Shown piece by piece: positions 32,601-37,478 of a stretch of 64,000 nt of DNA. The DNA comes from Piliocolobus tephrosceles (Eukaryota; Chordata; Mammalia; Primates; Cercopithecidae). The notes under the pieces were generated by a model. That model was not told where the DNA came from and made no database searches. It was given only the letters and a program-made list of their open reading frames with translations. Position 1 is the stretch's first letter, and every line of letters starts with the position of its first letter. Made by a program: the position numbers and the translations under genes. The stretch covers positions 22,680,449-22,744,448 of the forward strand of contig NC_045452.1 in assembly GCF_002776525.5 (NCBI RefSeq), read 5' to 3'.

Positions 32601-34743
32601 CGTTAGAGGTCATTGCTCTAATGATACTGTGATAATTATCTTTTCCAGGCTGCTCGAAAATACTGCCCTCACCATGTTGGCCACTACCTCGGGATGGATG
32701 TCCATGACACTCCAGACATGCCCCGTTCTCTCCCTCTGCAGCCTGGGATGGTAATCACAATTGAGCCAGGTAAGGAGAGGTGTTATAATAGTACTATGAG
32801 GTAAACGTTTGTTTGTTTGTTTTTGAGATGGAGTTTTGCTCTTTCGCCCAGGCTGGAGTGAAGTGGTGTGATCTTCACTCACTACAACCTCCGCCCCCCA
32901 GGTTCAGCGATTCTCCTGCCTCAGCCTCCTGAGTATCTGGGACTACAGGTGTCCACCATCACGCCTGGCTGATTTTTATATTTTTAGTAGAGACGGGGTT
33001 TCGCCATGTTGGCCAGGCTGGTCTCAAACTCCTGACCTCAGGTGATCCACCCATCTCGGTCTCCCAAAGTGCTAGAATTACAGGCCTGAGCCACCATGCC
33101 CAGCCACATTGTTTGTTTTTACTTCAACCAATGTAATTAAGTTAGAAGAGACAGGAAAAAAAGTCTCTCCAGTGTGGAAGATAATTTTATTTTACATTTA
33201 TCTTTCGTATTCTTATTTAACATCACACAATTTGTTCAATTTGAGTCCTTCAATGAACAACTGATGGAGAATACTTCCTATATATAGATACATAGAAATG
33301 AATAGATATTAAGAAATGAATCTTTTTTAATCCTGCCTTTCCCAGGGCCAGTTTGTACTGGTCTCCCATTTAGTAGCTGGGGGCTGCTCAAGCTTCCAGA
33401 GCCCCCGGTGCTTGCGTGCAGAGAGACAGGCAGACACACTATGCTCTCAGTTTCAACACCTCTGCAAACTGCATTGAACTACCCAGCACCATCCCACTCG
33501 TTAGTACCCAACGCCTTCCTCGTAAGCTTCAGAGAAAGCTAACAATCGGATACGTTACCTAACTTGAATGGTCCTGGGTGCTGAGCAGGATTCTGAAGAG
33601 GAGCAGTGGCCACAGTGGTGTGTGAAGATTGATGTTGTCAGAGTTGATGGTTAAATACTGATGCTGGTTTTGTTTTGAAAACTGATCTAAATTTTAGATT
33701 TCAGGTATTGTAATCTCTATATAAATTATGGCTGTGAAATGTCTTTTATGCCACCCTTTGAACCCAGTCATACATTGCTATCTGTGGCCATAGCTATATC
33801 GTTTGGTTCAATCTGGTTGGTACACAAGCGCTTCCTTAACTGCGCTCTATTTTCCTTTGCTGATCTTTTTCAGTTTTTTAATCGTAGAGCAGGATCTGGG
33901 AGGATAGTGGAGGAAGTTTACAACTTGTTTAATATAAAAAGCCCTGGTGTGTGTCTAACTTCATGATTAGAAAGGGTATCTGGGGTTCCTACATTTTTCC
34001 AAATATACATTAAAGTCTTTCAGTTTCTCTTTTACTTTATATTATACACATCAGATATATTTAAACCTTATAATGACTATTTCTGCAGCTTCCAGTTGTC
34101 AAGGCTAATAATCTCTAAATGTTTCTTTTCATACAGTTTAAATATATTTTGTCTTTATTTTTGCAAAGTGCTCTTTTTCCAGGGGACTTTTAGGCAGGGG
34201 AAGAAAGCACTTATATAATCTGCTTGTACCCCACATATATTGACGTACTTTTAAATTAAGTAACTTTACTGGCCTGCTTGAGCCACTGGAATATGACAGA
34301 ATCATGATCAGCATTGCCATAGTTGTATTGAGCTTGTAGTCCAATATAGATAACCACAATAATAATTTTAGTAATGATACCAACATGTGTTGACCATTAT
34401 ATGCCAGGCACTTTGACATGTATTATCTCATTTAATCTTCACAGCTTTACTAGGTAGGTACCATAAAGATCCGGTATTACAGAGGAAGGAATTTTAACCC
34501 AGAGGTTAACTTACTTGCCCCAAACCACCCAGTTACTGTCATTCCTGAACAGCGTGTTCTTCTTTCTACTTCATAGGCATTTATATTCCAGAGGATGACA
34601 GAGATGCCCCAGAGAAGTTTCGGGGTCTTGGTGTACGAATTGAGGATGATGTAGTGGTGACTCAGGACTCACCTCTCATCCTTTCTGCAGATTGTCCCAA
34701 AGAGATGAATGACATTGAACAGATATGCAGCCGAGCTTCTTGA
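1826..34743 (+). CDS. XPNPEP3: XPNPEP3, 3' part of gene: seven coding exons spanning the catalytic domain
   Basis: Encodes the C-terminal part of Xaa-Pro aminopeptidase 3 (APP3, peptidase family M24B), a Mn-dependent enzyme that removes an N-terminal residue preceding proline; the human protein is mitochondrial and its loss causes a nephronophthisis-like kidney disease (known biology). The exons 1826-2028, 17389-17451, 18925-19038, 22479-22564, 30647-30827, 32649-32769 and 34577-34743 all have AG/GT borders and join in one open frame. They give 311 residues, matching human residues 197-507 without indels as far as I recall that 507-residue protein. The five M24 metal ligands fall at D331 and D342 (LLDGG, SDITRTW), H424 (HHVGHYLG), E451 (TIEPG) and E475 (RIEDD), so the catalytic site looks intact. 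The N-terminal targeting peptide and the creatinase-like N-domain lie in exons left of the window. No frameshift or premature stop is seen. The introns are saturated with repeats. Confidence 0.97.
2336..2565. mobile_element. LTR-like dispersed repeat, copy 1, segment 1
   Basis: Aligns over its length with 12735-12960 ('gacagtgcttaca', 'cacagcc..tggct', 'ccaggtgcaggct', 'ctccctaggtaagg'). The family name is not certain; the length and TG start suggest a solo LTR. Confidence 0.6.
2566..2899 (-). mobile_element. MLT1-type MaLR LTR
   Basis: Read on the minus strand it has the MLT1 layout: it begins tgccatggactgaattgtg, carries 'aattaaggttaaat' and 'ggggctctaat', and ends with a diverged 'tttgtaatggcagcc'. 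It splits LTR-like copy 1. Confidence 0.75.
2900..3122. mobile_element. LTR-like dispersed repeat, copy 1, segment 2
   Basis: Continues the alignment with copy 2: 'aaaatggaatctca', 'ttggtcacata', 'ttcctgctat' and 'agtaaagcc' also occur at 12980-13060. Confidence 0.6.
3184..3482 (-). mobile_element. Alu, young AluYR-like, antisense
   Basis: Nearly undiverged, with 'gccggatctcagctcactg' and 'aggcttgagtcacc'. Target repeat 'ttg(t)gaccattttt' on both sides. Confidence 0.93.
3760..4056 (-). mobile_element. Alu (J type), antisense
   Basis: Old, diverged dimer with 'cccagactagagtacagtag'; nested in L1M. Confidence 0.9.
4553..4841 (-). mobile_element. Alu (J type), antisense
   Basis: Highly diverged, e.g. 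'tcactcaggttggagtgcat'. Confidence 0.88.
4859..5156 (+). mobile_element. Alu, young AluYR-like, sense
   Basis: Has 'ctcaagcctgtaatccc' and 'gagatccggccactgcac'. Target repeat 'atttcaatcag' on both sides. Confidence 0.93.
5157..5300. mobile_element. LTR-like dispersed repeat, copy 1, segment 3
   Basis: 'atcagtatg', 'ccttgacc' and 'actttagcaaaa' match 13150-13240 of copy 2. The 2 kb between segments 2 and 3 is an L1 with Alus that inserted later. Confidence 0.55.
5367..5659 (+). mobile_element. Alu (J type), sense
   Basis: Diverged dimer with a small deletion near 'cagcactgaggcc'. Confidence 0.88.
5660..6087 (+). other. XPNPEP3 intron, unique sequence
   Basis: AT-rich; no gene or repeat recognised. 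Confidence 0.5.
6088..6366 (+). mobile_element. Alu (J/S type), sense
   Basis: Right arm slightly shortened; A-rich degenerate tail runs to about 6390. Confidence 0.9.
6401..6703 (+). mobile_element. Alu, sense
   Basis: Complete dimer with an AAAG-type tail. Confidence 0.92.
6876..7125 (+). mobile_element. Alu (J type), sense, lacking its 3' end
   Basis: Stops at 'atgatcatgccactg' with no A-tail, yet both sides carry 'gttacatg(a/g)ttt'. Confidence 0.88.
7138..7310 (+). mobile_element. Alu, sense, left arm deleted
   Basis: The first 37 bases jump from 'cctgtagtcccagcta' straight into right-arm sequence, as expected from recombination between the two arms. Confidence 0.88.
7311..7774 (+). 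other. XPNPEP3 intron, unique sequence
   Basis: Non-repeat sequence of mixed composition; no exon borders or known element seen. Confidence 0.5.
7791..8990 (-). mobile_element. Old L1M 3' region (with a nested Alu)
   Basis: Same L1 part as 3123-4540 and in the same orientation: 'gatattccattgtatgtata', 'atatacccagaagtag', 'gtgtcataaagatactcccc', 'gttttgagttaatattt'-like end. An Alu at 8190-8317 interrupts it. Confidence 0.8.
8190..8317 (-). mobile_element. Alu, antisense, 5'-truncated
   Basis: Only the 3' half remains; the L1 target 'tgtttaattttt' is repeated on both sides. It carries the unusual variant 'tttgttcccaggctgg'. Confidence 0.88.
8991..9834 (+). other. XPNPEP3 intron, mostly unique sequence
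   Basis: No exon or known repeat. There is an A18 run at 9555-9572. A 78-codon minus-strand ORF at 9096-9332 is not recognised. Confidence 0.45.
9881..10171 (+). mobile_element. Alu, sense
   Basis: Complete; target repeat 'gaatga(a/c)gttgt' on both sides, inserted in sense L1. Confidence 0.92.
10207..10428 (+). mobile_element. Alu right arm, sense, with an inverted Alu insert
   Basis: Starts 'aattagccaagtgtggtggc'. At 10266-10289 it contains antisense Alu sequence, then resumes in sense. Confidence 0.88.
10653..10945 (+). mobile_element. Alu, sense
   Basis: Complete dimer inside L1. Confidence 0.92.
10984..11276 (+). mobile_element. Alu, sense
   Basis: Complete; separated from the previous Alu by about 38 bases of L1-like sequence. 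Confidence 0.92.
11304..11435 (+). mobile_element. Alu left arm only, sense
   Basis: Ends after 'gcaacatagtgagacc' with an A-rich tail; no right arm. Confidence 0.85.
11566..11867 (-). mobile_element. Alu, antisense
   Basis: Complete; target repeat 'tatttaa(a/g)gaact' on both sides. Confidence 0.93.
11898..12094. mobile_element. Alu fold-back: sense 5' piece joined to antisense left half
   Basis: 11898-11947 is sense from the 5' end; 11948-12094 is antisense and ends at the Alu 5' end. Confidence 0.8.
12381..12706 (-). mobile_element. Alu, antisense, with (TTTTG)n tail
   Basis: Complete; target repeat 'aacattcct' on both sides. Confidence 0.93.
12735..13300. mobile_element. LTR-like dispersed repeat, copy 2
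   Basis: An uninterrupted partner of the three pieces at 2336-5300, same orientation, about 560 bases. I do not recognise the family with certainty. Confidence 0.6.
13341..13633 (-). mobile_element. Alu, antisense
   Basis: Complete dimer inside or at the end of LTR-like copy 2 flank. Confidence 0.92.
13646..13947 (-). mobile_element. Alu, young AluYR-like, antisense
   Basis: 'gccggatctcagctcactg' and 'aggcttgagccacc'; target repeat 'actgatttt' on both sides. Confidence 0.93.
14017..14063. repeat. (CT)n(CA)n microsatellite
   Basis: A run of about nine CT followed by about thirteen CA dinucleotides, in intron sequence after an Alu. Confidence 0.9.
14064..14535 (+). other. XPNPEP3 intron, unique sequence
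   Basis: No gene or repeat recognised between the microsatellite and FLAM_A. Confidence 0.5.
14536..14695 (+). mobile_element. FLAM_A-type fossil Alu monomer
   Basis: A single monomer that keeps the 7SL-like 'gaatagccactgc' junction and 'gggcaacatagcaagacccc' end, features of the oldest free left monomers and absent from dimeric Alus. Confidence 0.8.
14903..15204 (-). mobile_element. Alu, antisense
   Basis: Complete, moderately diverged. Confidence 0.92.
15213..15500 (-). mobile_element. Alu, antisense
   Basis: Complete; starts eight bases after the previous Alu, target 'tttaatt' repeated. Confidence 0.92.
15525..15830 (-). mobile_element. L2 fragment
   Basis: 'tttactgagtaccaactatg', 'tgccaggcactg', 'gttacattctggtgg' and 'gtcaggaagggcctct' follow the L2 3' region read in reverse. 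Confidence 0.7.
15914..16200 (-). mobile_element. Alu, antisense
   Basis: Complete; interrupts the end of the L2 flank. Confidence 0.92.
16201..16343 (-). mobile_element. Alu half, antisense, with (TTTG)n
   Basis: A left-arm piece ending 'gtgtgagccaccc'; joined directly to a sense right arm. Confidence 0.82.
16344..16551 (+). mobile_element. Alu right arm, sense
   Basis: 'aattagctgggcatggtggc' to the A-tail; no sense left arm. Confidence 0.85.
16611..16775 (+). mobile_element. MER5A (hAT-Charlie non-autonomous DNA transposon)
   Basis: Begins 'cagtggtttt', has 'ggtaatgtc', 'gttgtcacaattggg', 'acaggacagc' and ends 'ggttgggaaacc', the MER5A order, with a small internal deletion. Confidence 0.85.
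16850..17220 (-). mobile_element. MaLR LTR (MLT1/MST type)
   Basis: On the minus strand: 'tgctttgatgtgaatgtgtc', 'aaaattcacgatg', 'gagggttctgccctcat' and 'aggtactttgtaatagca' near the end, the normal order of a MaLR LTR. It ends 168 bases before XPNPEP3 exon b. Confidence 0.75.
17389..17451 (+). CDS. XPNPEP3: XPNPEP3 coding exon b (residues 265-285)
   Basis: A 63-nt exon, exactly 21 codons, phase 0 at both ends. Acceptor ctttgcag/gctttc and donor gctaag/gtgaga are strong. It encodes AFIETMFASK followed by APVEEGFLYAK. It is an in-frame cassette, so skipping would remove 21 residues without a frameshift. It lies 15.4 kb after the previous exon. Confidence 0.95.
17739..18029 (+). mobile_element. 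Alu, sense
   Basis: Complete; target repeat 'aggctgagg' on both sides. Confidence 0.92.
18037..18325 (+). mobile_element. Alu (J type), sense
   Basis: Deletion in the left arm around 'cctgtaaaatttggg'. Confidence 0.88.
18326..18924 (+). other. XPNPEP3 intron before exon c, unique
   Basis: AT-rich, repeat-free; ends in the splice acceptor of exon c. Confidence 0.6.
18925..19038 (+). CDS. XPNPEP3: XPNPEP3 coding exon c (residues 286-323)
   Basis: 114 nt, 38 codons, phase 0 at both ends; acceptor ttttcacag/tttgaa and donor atcaag/gtatgt. It codes the start of the pita-bread fold, with AYPPVVAGG and NTLHY. The His of NTLHY (H314) corresponds to the conserved active-site histidine near the S1 pocket of M24B enzymes (family knowledge). 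Confidence 0.96.
19150..19275 (+). mobile_element. MIR fragment
   Basis: 'acattatctcattttatcc' and 'tagatgaggaaaatgaact' match the MIR core; diverged. Confidence 0.6.
19290..19597 (+). mobile_element. Alu, sense, with (AAAT)n tail
   Basis: Complete with a small duplication 'ctccaacgctccagcc'. Confidence 0.92.
19598..20204 (+). other. XPNPEP3 intron, possibly old LINE-like
   Basis: 'gaatacccatgaaccaggc' and 'tacatacataggattcccc' look like an old dispersed repeat I cannot name; no exon seen. Confidence 0.4.
20205..20505 (+). mobile_element. Alu, sense
   Basis: Complete; the next Alu follows its tail directly. Confidence 0.92.
20509..20801 (+). mobile_element. Alu, sense
   Basis: Complete; tail-to-head with the preceding copy. 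Confidence 0.92.
20802..21108 (+). other. XPNPEP3 intron, unique
   Basis: AT-rich; nothing recognised. Confidence 0.5.
21109..21383 (+). mobile_element. Alu, sense, with internal deletion
   Basis: About 30 bases are missing around the middle linker ('ggccaacagagttagccagg'). Confidence 0.9.
21384..21790 (+). other. XPNPEP3 intron, unique
   Basis: AT-rich; nothing recognised; ends in an A-run that is the target of the next Alu. Confidence 0.5.
21791..22097 (+). mobile_element. Alu, young AluYR-like, sense
   Basis: Almost undiverged: 'ggccgggcgcggtggctcaa', 'gagatccggccactgcac', A23 tail. Confidence 0.94.
22099..22398 (+). mobile_element. Alu, sense
   Basis: Complete; ends 80 bases before XPNPEP3 exon d. 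Confidence 0.92.
22479..22564 (+). CDS. XPNPEP3: XPNPEP3 coding exon d (residues 324-352, metal ligands D331 and D342)
   Basis: 86 nt; acceptor tgttccag/gatggg and donor ggcag/gtaggg. Enters in phase 0 and leaves in phase 2, with the Arg codon AG/G completed by the next exon. It contains VLLDGG and SDITRTWPVNG, which provide the first two metal-binding aspartates, both present. Confidence 0.96.
22757..23031 (+). mobile_element. Alu, sense
   Basis: Right arm partly deleted; target 'aaaaact(g/a)taatgg' reappears after the next Alu. Confidence 0.9.
23034..23326 (+). mobile_element. Alu (Y type), sense
   Basis: Inserted in the A-tail of the preceding Alu. Confidence 0.92.
23340..24260 (+). mobile_element. 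Possible L1 5' region fragments
   Basis: Around the Alu at 23764-24067 the flanks look like old L1 5'/ORF1-region sequence ('gagcgaacagatggagaatc', 'tgggaagatggcagcag'). Identification is weak. Confidence 0.35.
23764..24067 (+). mobile_element. Alu, sense
   Basis: Complete dimer with A/G-rich tail. Confidence 0.92.
24261..24597. other. Intronic AT-rich sequence, no gene seen
   Basis: Degraded sequence of unknown origin before the Alu at 24598; 'tatatcaaatatatta' is partly repeated as 'tatcaaatacatta'. Confidence 0.4.
24598..24897 (+). mobile_element. Alu, sense
   Basis: Complete; its A-tail received the 7SL pseudogene. Confidence 0.9.
24908..25224 (+). pseudogene. 7SL (SRP) RNA processed pseudogene, near full length
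   Basis: Starts 'gaccaagcatagtggc' against the 7SL 5' end, then carries the S-domain that Alu lacks: 'catcaatatggt', 'cctaaggagggctgaac', 'ctgatcagtagtggga', 'gaatagcca'. It ends 'agaccccatctgt' followed by an A-rich tail to 25224. About 300 bases, the length of 7SL RNA. Many CpG-decay type substitutions show it is old and not a working SRP RNA. It inserted into the A-tail of the Alu ending at 24897. Confidence 0.9.
25225..25413 (+). mobile_element. L1M 3' end
   Basis: 'gactgctaacagatacaag', 'gtgatggttgtataacattg' and 'gaattgtatactt' are the typical old L1 3' terminus. Confidence 0.7.
25414..25823 (+). mobile_element. Alu (J type), sense, split by the U6 pseudogene
   Basis: Left arm 25414-25546, right arm 25655-25823. 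Confidence 0.9.
25547..25646 (+). pseudogene. U6 snRNA pseudogene inside an Alu
   Basis: Matches U6 from its first base ('gtgtttccttcagcagcac', 'actaaaattggaac', 'atacagaga') through 'ggatgacatgcaaattt' to 'gtgaagcatttcatat'. A 3-base deletion removes part of the ACAGAGA-adjacent AAGAUUAGC region, and several substitutions follow. It interrupts the middle A-rich linker of a sense Alu (25414-25823). No U6 promoter (PSE/TATA) can lie upstream, because that is Alu sequence. Confidence 0.92.
25892..26186 (+). mobile_element. Alu (J type), sense
   Basis: Diverged complete dimer. Confidence 0.88.
26187..26499 (+). mobile_element. Alu, sense
   Basis: Long A-run in the middle linker; inserted in the tail of the preceding copy. 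Confidence 0.92.
26638..26855 (-). mobile_element. Alu, antisense, with internal deletion
   Basis: Jumps from 'tttctaatagag' to 'ccaccg', losing most of the left arm; target 'ataatttctt' on both sides. Confidence 0.88.
26880..27063 (+). mobile_element. L1M fragment, ORF1/5' region
   Basis: 'aaaaagtacattaactgaaa' and 'aaattcactgggtgg' match the old L1 5' part; it resumes briefly after the Alu as 'gaaattatccagccgg' at 27364. Confidence 0.5.
27064..27366 (+). mobile_element. Alu (Y type), sense
   Basis: Complete; target 'aa(g/t)tatccagc' on both sides. Confidence 0.93.
27404..27595 (+). mobile_element. Alu, sense part of a fold-back pair
   Basis: Runs from the 5' end through 'gaggctgaggcag' in the right arm, then switches strand. 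Confidence 0.88.
27598..27791 (-). mobile_element. Alu, antisense part of a fold-back pair
   Basis: Runs from 'tctcagcctcccaagtagc' to the Alu 5' end 'atgcccagcc'. Confidence 0.88.
27792..28250 (+). mobile_element. L1M 3' region
   Basis: 'ttcacaatagcataacaacc', 'cataca/atggaataccactc' and 'ggaagccagacacaaaatag' in L1 order; interrupted by the fold-back piece at 28055-28125. Confidence 0.7.
28251..28545 (+). mobile_element. Alu, sense
   Basis: First bases degraded; otherwise complete. Confidence 0.9.
28546..28946 (+). other. XPNPEP3 intron, mostly unique
   Basis: 'gtcctgaggcagaattcctt' resembles an old dispersed repeat; no exon seen. Confidence 0.4.
28947..29245 (-). mobile_element. Alu, antisense
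   Basis: Complete; target 'cctc(a/g)tgcagtt' on both sides. Confidence 0.93.
29246..29550 (+). other. XPNPEP3 intron, unique
   Basis: Nothing recognised. Confidence 0.5.
29551..29655 (+). mobile_element. Alu left-arm fragment, sense
   Basis: Begins 'cactttgggaggccaaggc', ends in an A-tail after the left arm. Confidence 0.85.
29656..30646. other. Intronic sequence upstream of XPNPEP3 exon e
   Basis: 29656-30020 resembles degraded antisense L1 ('tttacactcctatcaacagt'). 30030-30420 is non-repeat sequence with an unrecognised 88-codon ORF at 30038-30304 that I do not accept as a gene. 30421-30610 is the AT-rich duplicated block. Confidence 0.5.
30421..30610. repeat. AT-rich tandem/inverted repeat block
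   Basis: The phrase 'gatactatctaaattatac' followed by 'tactaatactttct/atct' occurs twice about 50 bases apart; TTTAGATAG-ata-CTATCTAAA is a perfect hairpin. The block is bounded by 'agtagcaaactta' on both sides, so the whole piece may have grown by local duplication. Confidence 0.75.
30647..30827 (+). CDS. XPNPEP3: XPNPEP3 coding exon e (residues 352-412)
   Basis: 181 nt; acceptor catccctag/gttcacc and donor cttcaag/gtattt. It completes the split Arg and continues FTAPQAELYEAVLEIQRDC, then a helical stretch ending ENNVFK. The donor has a weaker +5 context (gtattt) than the other exons. An AT-rich duplicated block lies just upstream of the acceptor (30421-30610). Confidence 0.95.
30917..31020 (+). 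mobile_element. Alu left-arm fragment, sense
   Basis: Has a deletion at 'cttgaagccagcctggg'; its tail became a microsatellite. It starts 90 bases after exon e. Confidence 0.85.
31017..31095. repeat. (TA)n(CA)n-type microsatellite
   Basis: Interrupted TA/CA repeats that grow out of the end of a truncated Alu left arm. Confidence 0.85.
31315..31523 (+). mobile_element. Alu, sense, 5'-truncated
   Basis: Starts at 'gcctgggaaatatagcagg'; right arm contains a short CA repeat. Confidence 0.88.
31864..32154 (+). mobile_element. Alu, sense
   Basis: Complete; target 'gaaatacccaagctgg' repeated on both sides. Upstream partner of the inverted pair around exon f. Confidence 0.93.
32155..32648 (+). other. 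XPNPEP3 intron before exon f, unique
   Basis: Repeat-free; ends in the acceptor of exon f. Confidence 0.6.
32649..32769 (+). CDS. XPNPEP3: XPNPEP3 coding exon f (residues 413-453, metal ligands H424 and E451)
   Basis: 121 nt; acceptor atcttttccag/gctgct and donor gagccag/gtaagg; phase 0 in, phase 1 out (Gly453 split G/GC). It contains HHVGHYLGMDVHD with H424 and the second conserved His431, and VITIEPG with E451. Because the length is not a multiple of three, skipping would both remove two metal ligands and shift the frame. It is flanked by Alus in opposite orientation (31864-32154 + and 32807-33105 -). Confidence 0.96.
32807..33105 (-). mobile_element. Alu, antisense
   Basis: Complete, with (TTTG)n tail; begins 38 bases after exon f. 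Confidence 0.93.
33106..34354 (+). other. XPNPEP3 last intron, 1.2 kb non-repeat block
   Basis: The longest repeat-free intronic block in the window. It contains a GC-richer stretch at 33345-33620. No ORF, splice site pair or known element could be supported. Confidence 0.5.
34355..34560 (+). mobile_element. MIR element adjoining the last XPNPEP3 acceptor
   Basis: MIR core order is clear: 'tatgccaggcact', 'atgtattatctcattt', 'aatcttcacag', 'taggtaggtacc', 'cccagaggttaac', 'acttgcccc'. It ends about 16 bases before the splice acceptor. Confidence 0.85.
34577..34743 (+). CDS. XPNPEP3: XPNPEP3 last coding exon, with stop codon (residues 453-507)
   Basis: Acceptor ctacttcatag/gcattt; the coding part ends with TGA at 34741-34743. 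It codes IYIPEDDRDAPEKFRGLG, then VRIEDDVVV with E475, the last metal ligand, and ends EQICSRAS. The exon continues as 3' UTR. The upstream intron directly adjoining the acceptor is a MIR element. Confidence 0.96.
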
Positions 34744-35496
34744 CCTTCACTGCGGCCCACATGCACCTCAGGTTCAAGATGGGTGTGTGCTGGCAGCCCT
34801 GCACGTGTGCTTTCTGAGTGTCTCTGTGTATGCATTAATATATGTGTTCCATTTGGGAGCATAGCAGCTGTGTGAATGTATGTAATCGTGTGTGTGAGGT
34901 TTTTTTGTTTTAAGCAGTTAGAAGTCTGGAAAAATGAATTTTTGAATAGTATGTTACTGCAGCTTTGGTAACATTAATTCTATAGAATTAATGACCAGAG
35001 CAATTTTAATTTTTAAACATAAAGGTCTTAGTTACATATATCCATGCATTCCAGTTAACACATTTAAACATACGGAAATTTCACTACTTCTTTCAAGTCC
35101 TTCCCTTTCTATACTTTTGCTGAGATCCACCCAATATCAGAAGTTTGTGTGATCCCTGTATTTTTAGGTAATTACCAAGGTCTCTGCCTACGCGAAAATT
35201 CATCTGTCGGTGATTGTGGGTGGCCAATACATACCTTCTGTAAGTCCTCCCTACCTGTTCTAGATCCTGCGTATCTACTGGAGCCGTATGAGCCCTCAGG
35301 GCACTGGTGTCCTGCAGTCTTACTAGTCACCCACAGTCCAGGTTCCAGCAACACTAGCTCCCTACCAAACAAAACACTTTTGAGCTTTTCTTCCCATTTG
35401 GCTGCCTGAGACCTGGAAAGTGTTTAGATTCTTGATAAAGAAGGAAATGGAAGAGAAAGAAAATTGTATATGTATATACTAAAGATCCAGACATCA

Positions 35497-35807
35497 GGTC
35501 TGGGCATAGTGACTCAACGCCTGTAATCCCAGCACTTTGGGAGGTTGAGGCAGGTGGATCACTTGAGACCAGGAGGTCAAGACCAGCCTGGCCAACATGG
35601 TGAAACCCTGTCTCTACTAAAAGTACAAAAATGAGCTGGGTGTGGTGATACATGCCTGTAATCCCAGCTATTTGGGAGGCTGCGTCATGAGAATTGCTTG
35701 AATCTGGGAGCTGGAGGTTGCAGTGAGCTGAGCTCATGCGACTGCACTCCAGCCTGGGTGACTGAGCAAGACTCTTCCTCAAAAAAAAAAAAAAAAAAAA
35801 AAAAAAA
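35497..35807 (+). mobile_element. Alu, sense
   Basis: A27 tail; target 'atcc(a/t)gacatc' on both sides. Confidence 0.92.
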
Positions 35808-36187
35808 TCCTGACATCCTGCCATCTTTTCTCTTCGATTTAAAGATGATTTCTTAATGATGTCTTCAAAAATTAATAAAAAGAAAAGAAAAAAAATGATT
35901 TCTTTCCCAGACATCCCTGCTCCCTCTATAGATTCTTGATGCACTGACCCTCACGGGTTAGCCTTGTAGCTGTTGTGCTATGCAGAAGCAGATCCTCTAC
36001 TTACTTACCCTGTCAGAGTCACAGTAGTGGCGCCCAGTTTTCAGAGAAGTACCCCTATTATTCTGTGATTTCCTCTAGTGCTAATAGAAACAAAATACGG
36101 ACTCTACCAAATACCCATAAATATCCTGTGATTCTTATCTTTCTCTGATATTAGCATTGGGAGTGCAGTGGTAAAGAGTCATATTTC

Positions 36188-36496
36188 TTTTTTTTTTTTG
36201 GAGACAGAGTCTTGCTCTGTCACCTGGGCTGGAGTGCAGTGGCGCGATCTCGGCTCACTACAGCCTCCACCATCCGGGTTCAGGCAATTCTCCTGCCTGA
36301 GCCTACCGAGTAACTGGGACTACAGGCGCACACCACCATGCTCAGCTAATTTTTTGTATCTTAATTTTTTGTATTTTAGTAAAGACAGGGTTTCACCCTG
36401 TTGCCCAGGCTGGTCTCAAACTCCTGAGCTCAGGCAATCTGCCCACCTTAGCCTCCCAAAGTGCTAGGATTACAGGCATGAGCCACCACACCTGGC
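36188..36496 (-). mobile_element. Alu, antisense
   Basis: Target 'aagagtcatatttc' exact on both sides; a short duplication 'ttttttgtat' in the linker. Confidence 0.93.
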
Positions 36497-37024
36497 GTAA
36501 GAGTCATATTTCTTTAAAAACAAACGTTGGATACAATTATACAACAACTCAATTTGCAAGGTGAACGGGGCTAGATTACCACAGATAGCTTATTTAGGAG
36601 CTTCTGTGATAGAGGGAAGCTTTAAGAACCAGTATGTTCACCTCCTTTAAACCTGGATATGAGCTCAAGATGTATAAAGCATGCCAATTGTTAGAACACA
36701 AATTTGAGGGTTTCTTAAAAAAACAATTTGTATTAGGGAAGCACAAGCTAGGGGATTAACAATCTCTGCAGTGCTGGAAGTTTGCCTATCTTATCAGGGA
36801 AACCCAGGGTACACAGTGAAAAGCAGACAGGCAGTGACTTCCTCAAGAGACAGATAATGTGAAAACAAAAGTGATAGAAATCGTATCCTGACAGTGCTAG
36901 CCCAGGAATGCCTGGCTTTGCGCACCTTATCTAAGCAGCTCTCAGAAGGGAGGCTGCACAGCTGGAGTCTCCATCCCCCATACCCACTCTCCCACCTCCC
37001 TCCAATTTCTCAATCCAGCACTGC

Positions 37025-37324
37025 TTTTTTTTTTTTTTTTTTGAGACGGAGTCTCGCTCTGTCACCCAGGCTGGAGTGCAGTGGCCAGATCTCAGCTCAC
37101 TGCAAGCTCCGCCTCCCGGGTTTACGCCATTCTCCTGCCTCAGCCTCCCAAGTAGCTGGGACCACAGGTGCCCGCCACCTCACCCAGCTAGTTTTTTGTA
37201 TTTTTTAGTAGAGACGGGGTTTCATCGTGTTAGCCAGGATGGTCTCGATCTCCTGACCTCGTGATCCGCCCGTCTCAGCCTCCCAAAGTGCTGGGATTAC
37301 AGGCTTGAGCCACCGCGCCCGGCC
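37025..37324 (-). mobile_element. Alu, young AluYR-like, antisense
   Basis: 'cacctcacccagctag' and 'aggcttgagccaccgcgccc'; target 'ccagc(a/g)ct' on both sides. Confidence 0.93.
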
Positions 37325-37478
37325 CAGCGCTACTTTTTAAAAGAAGGGGAGGGAAACAACTCCACATCTCTGGCTTCTCACTTCCCAGGCTCTGTGCCCC
37401 CAACAGCCCTTTCCTTGAATTGTGTTTCCTTTGTTCATTTATAATCCAGGAATAAGGAATTTCCTTTTCTTCTCGTTT

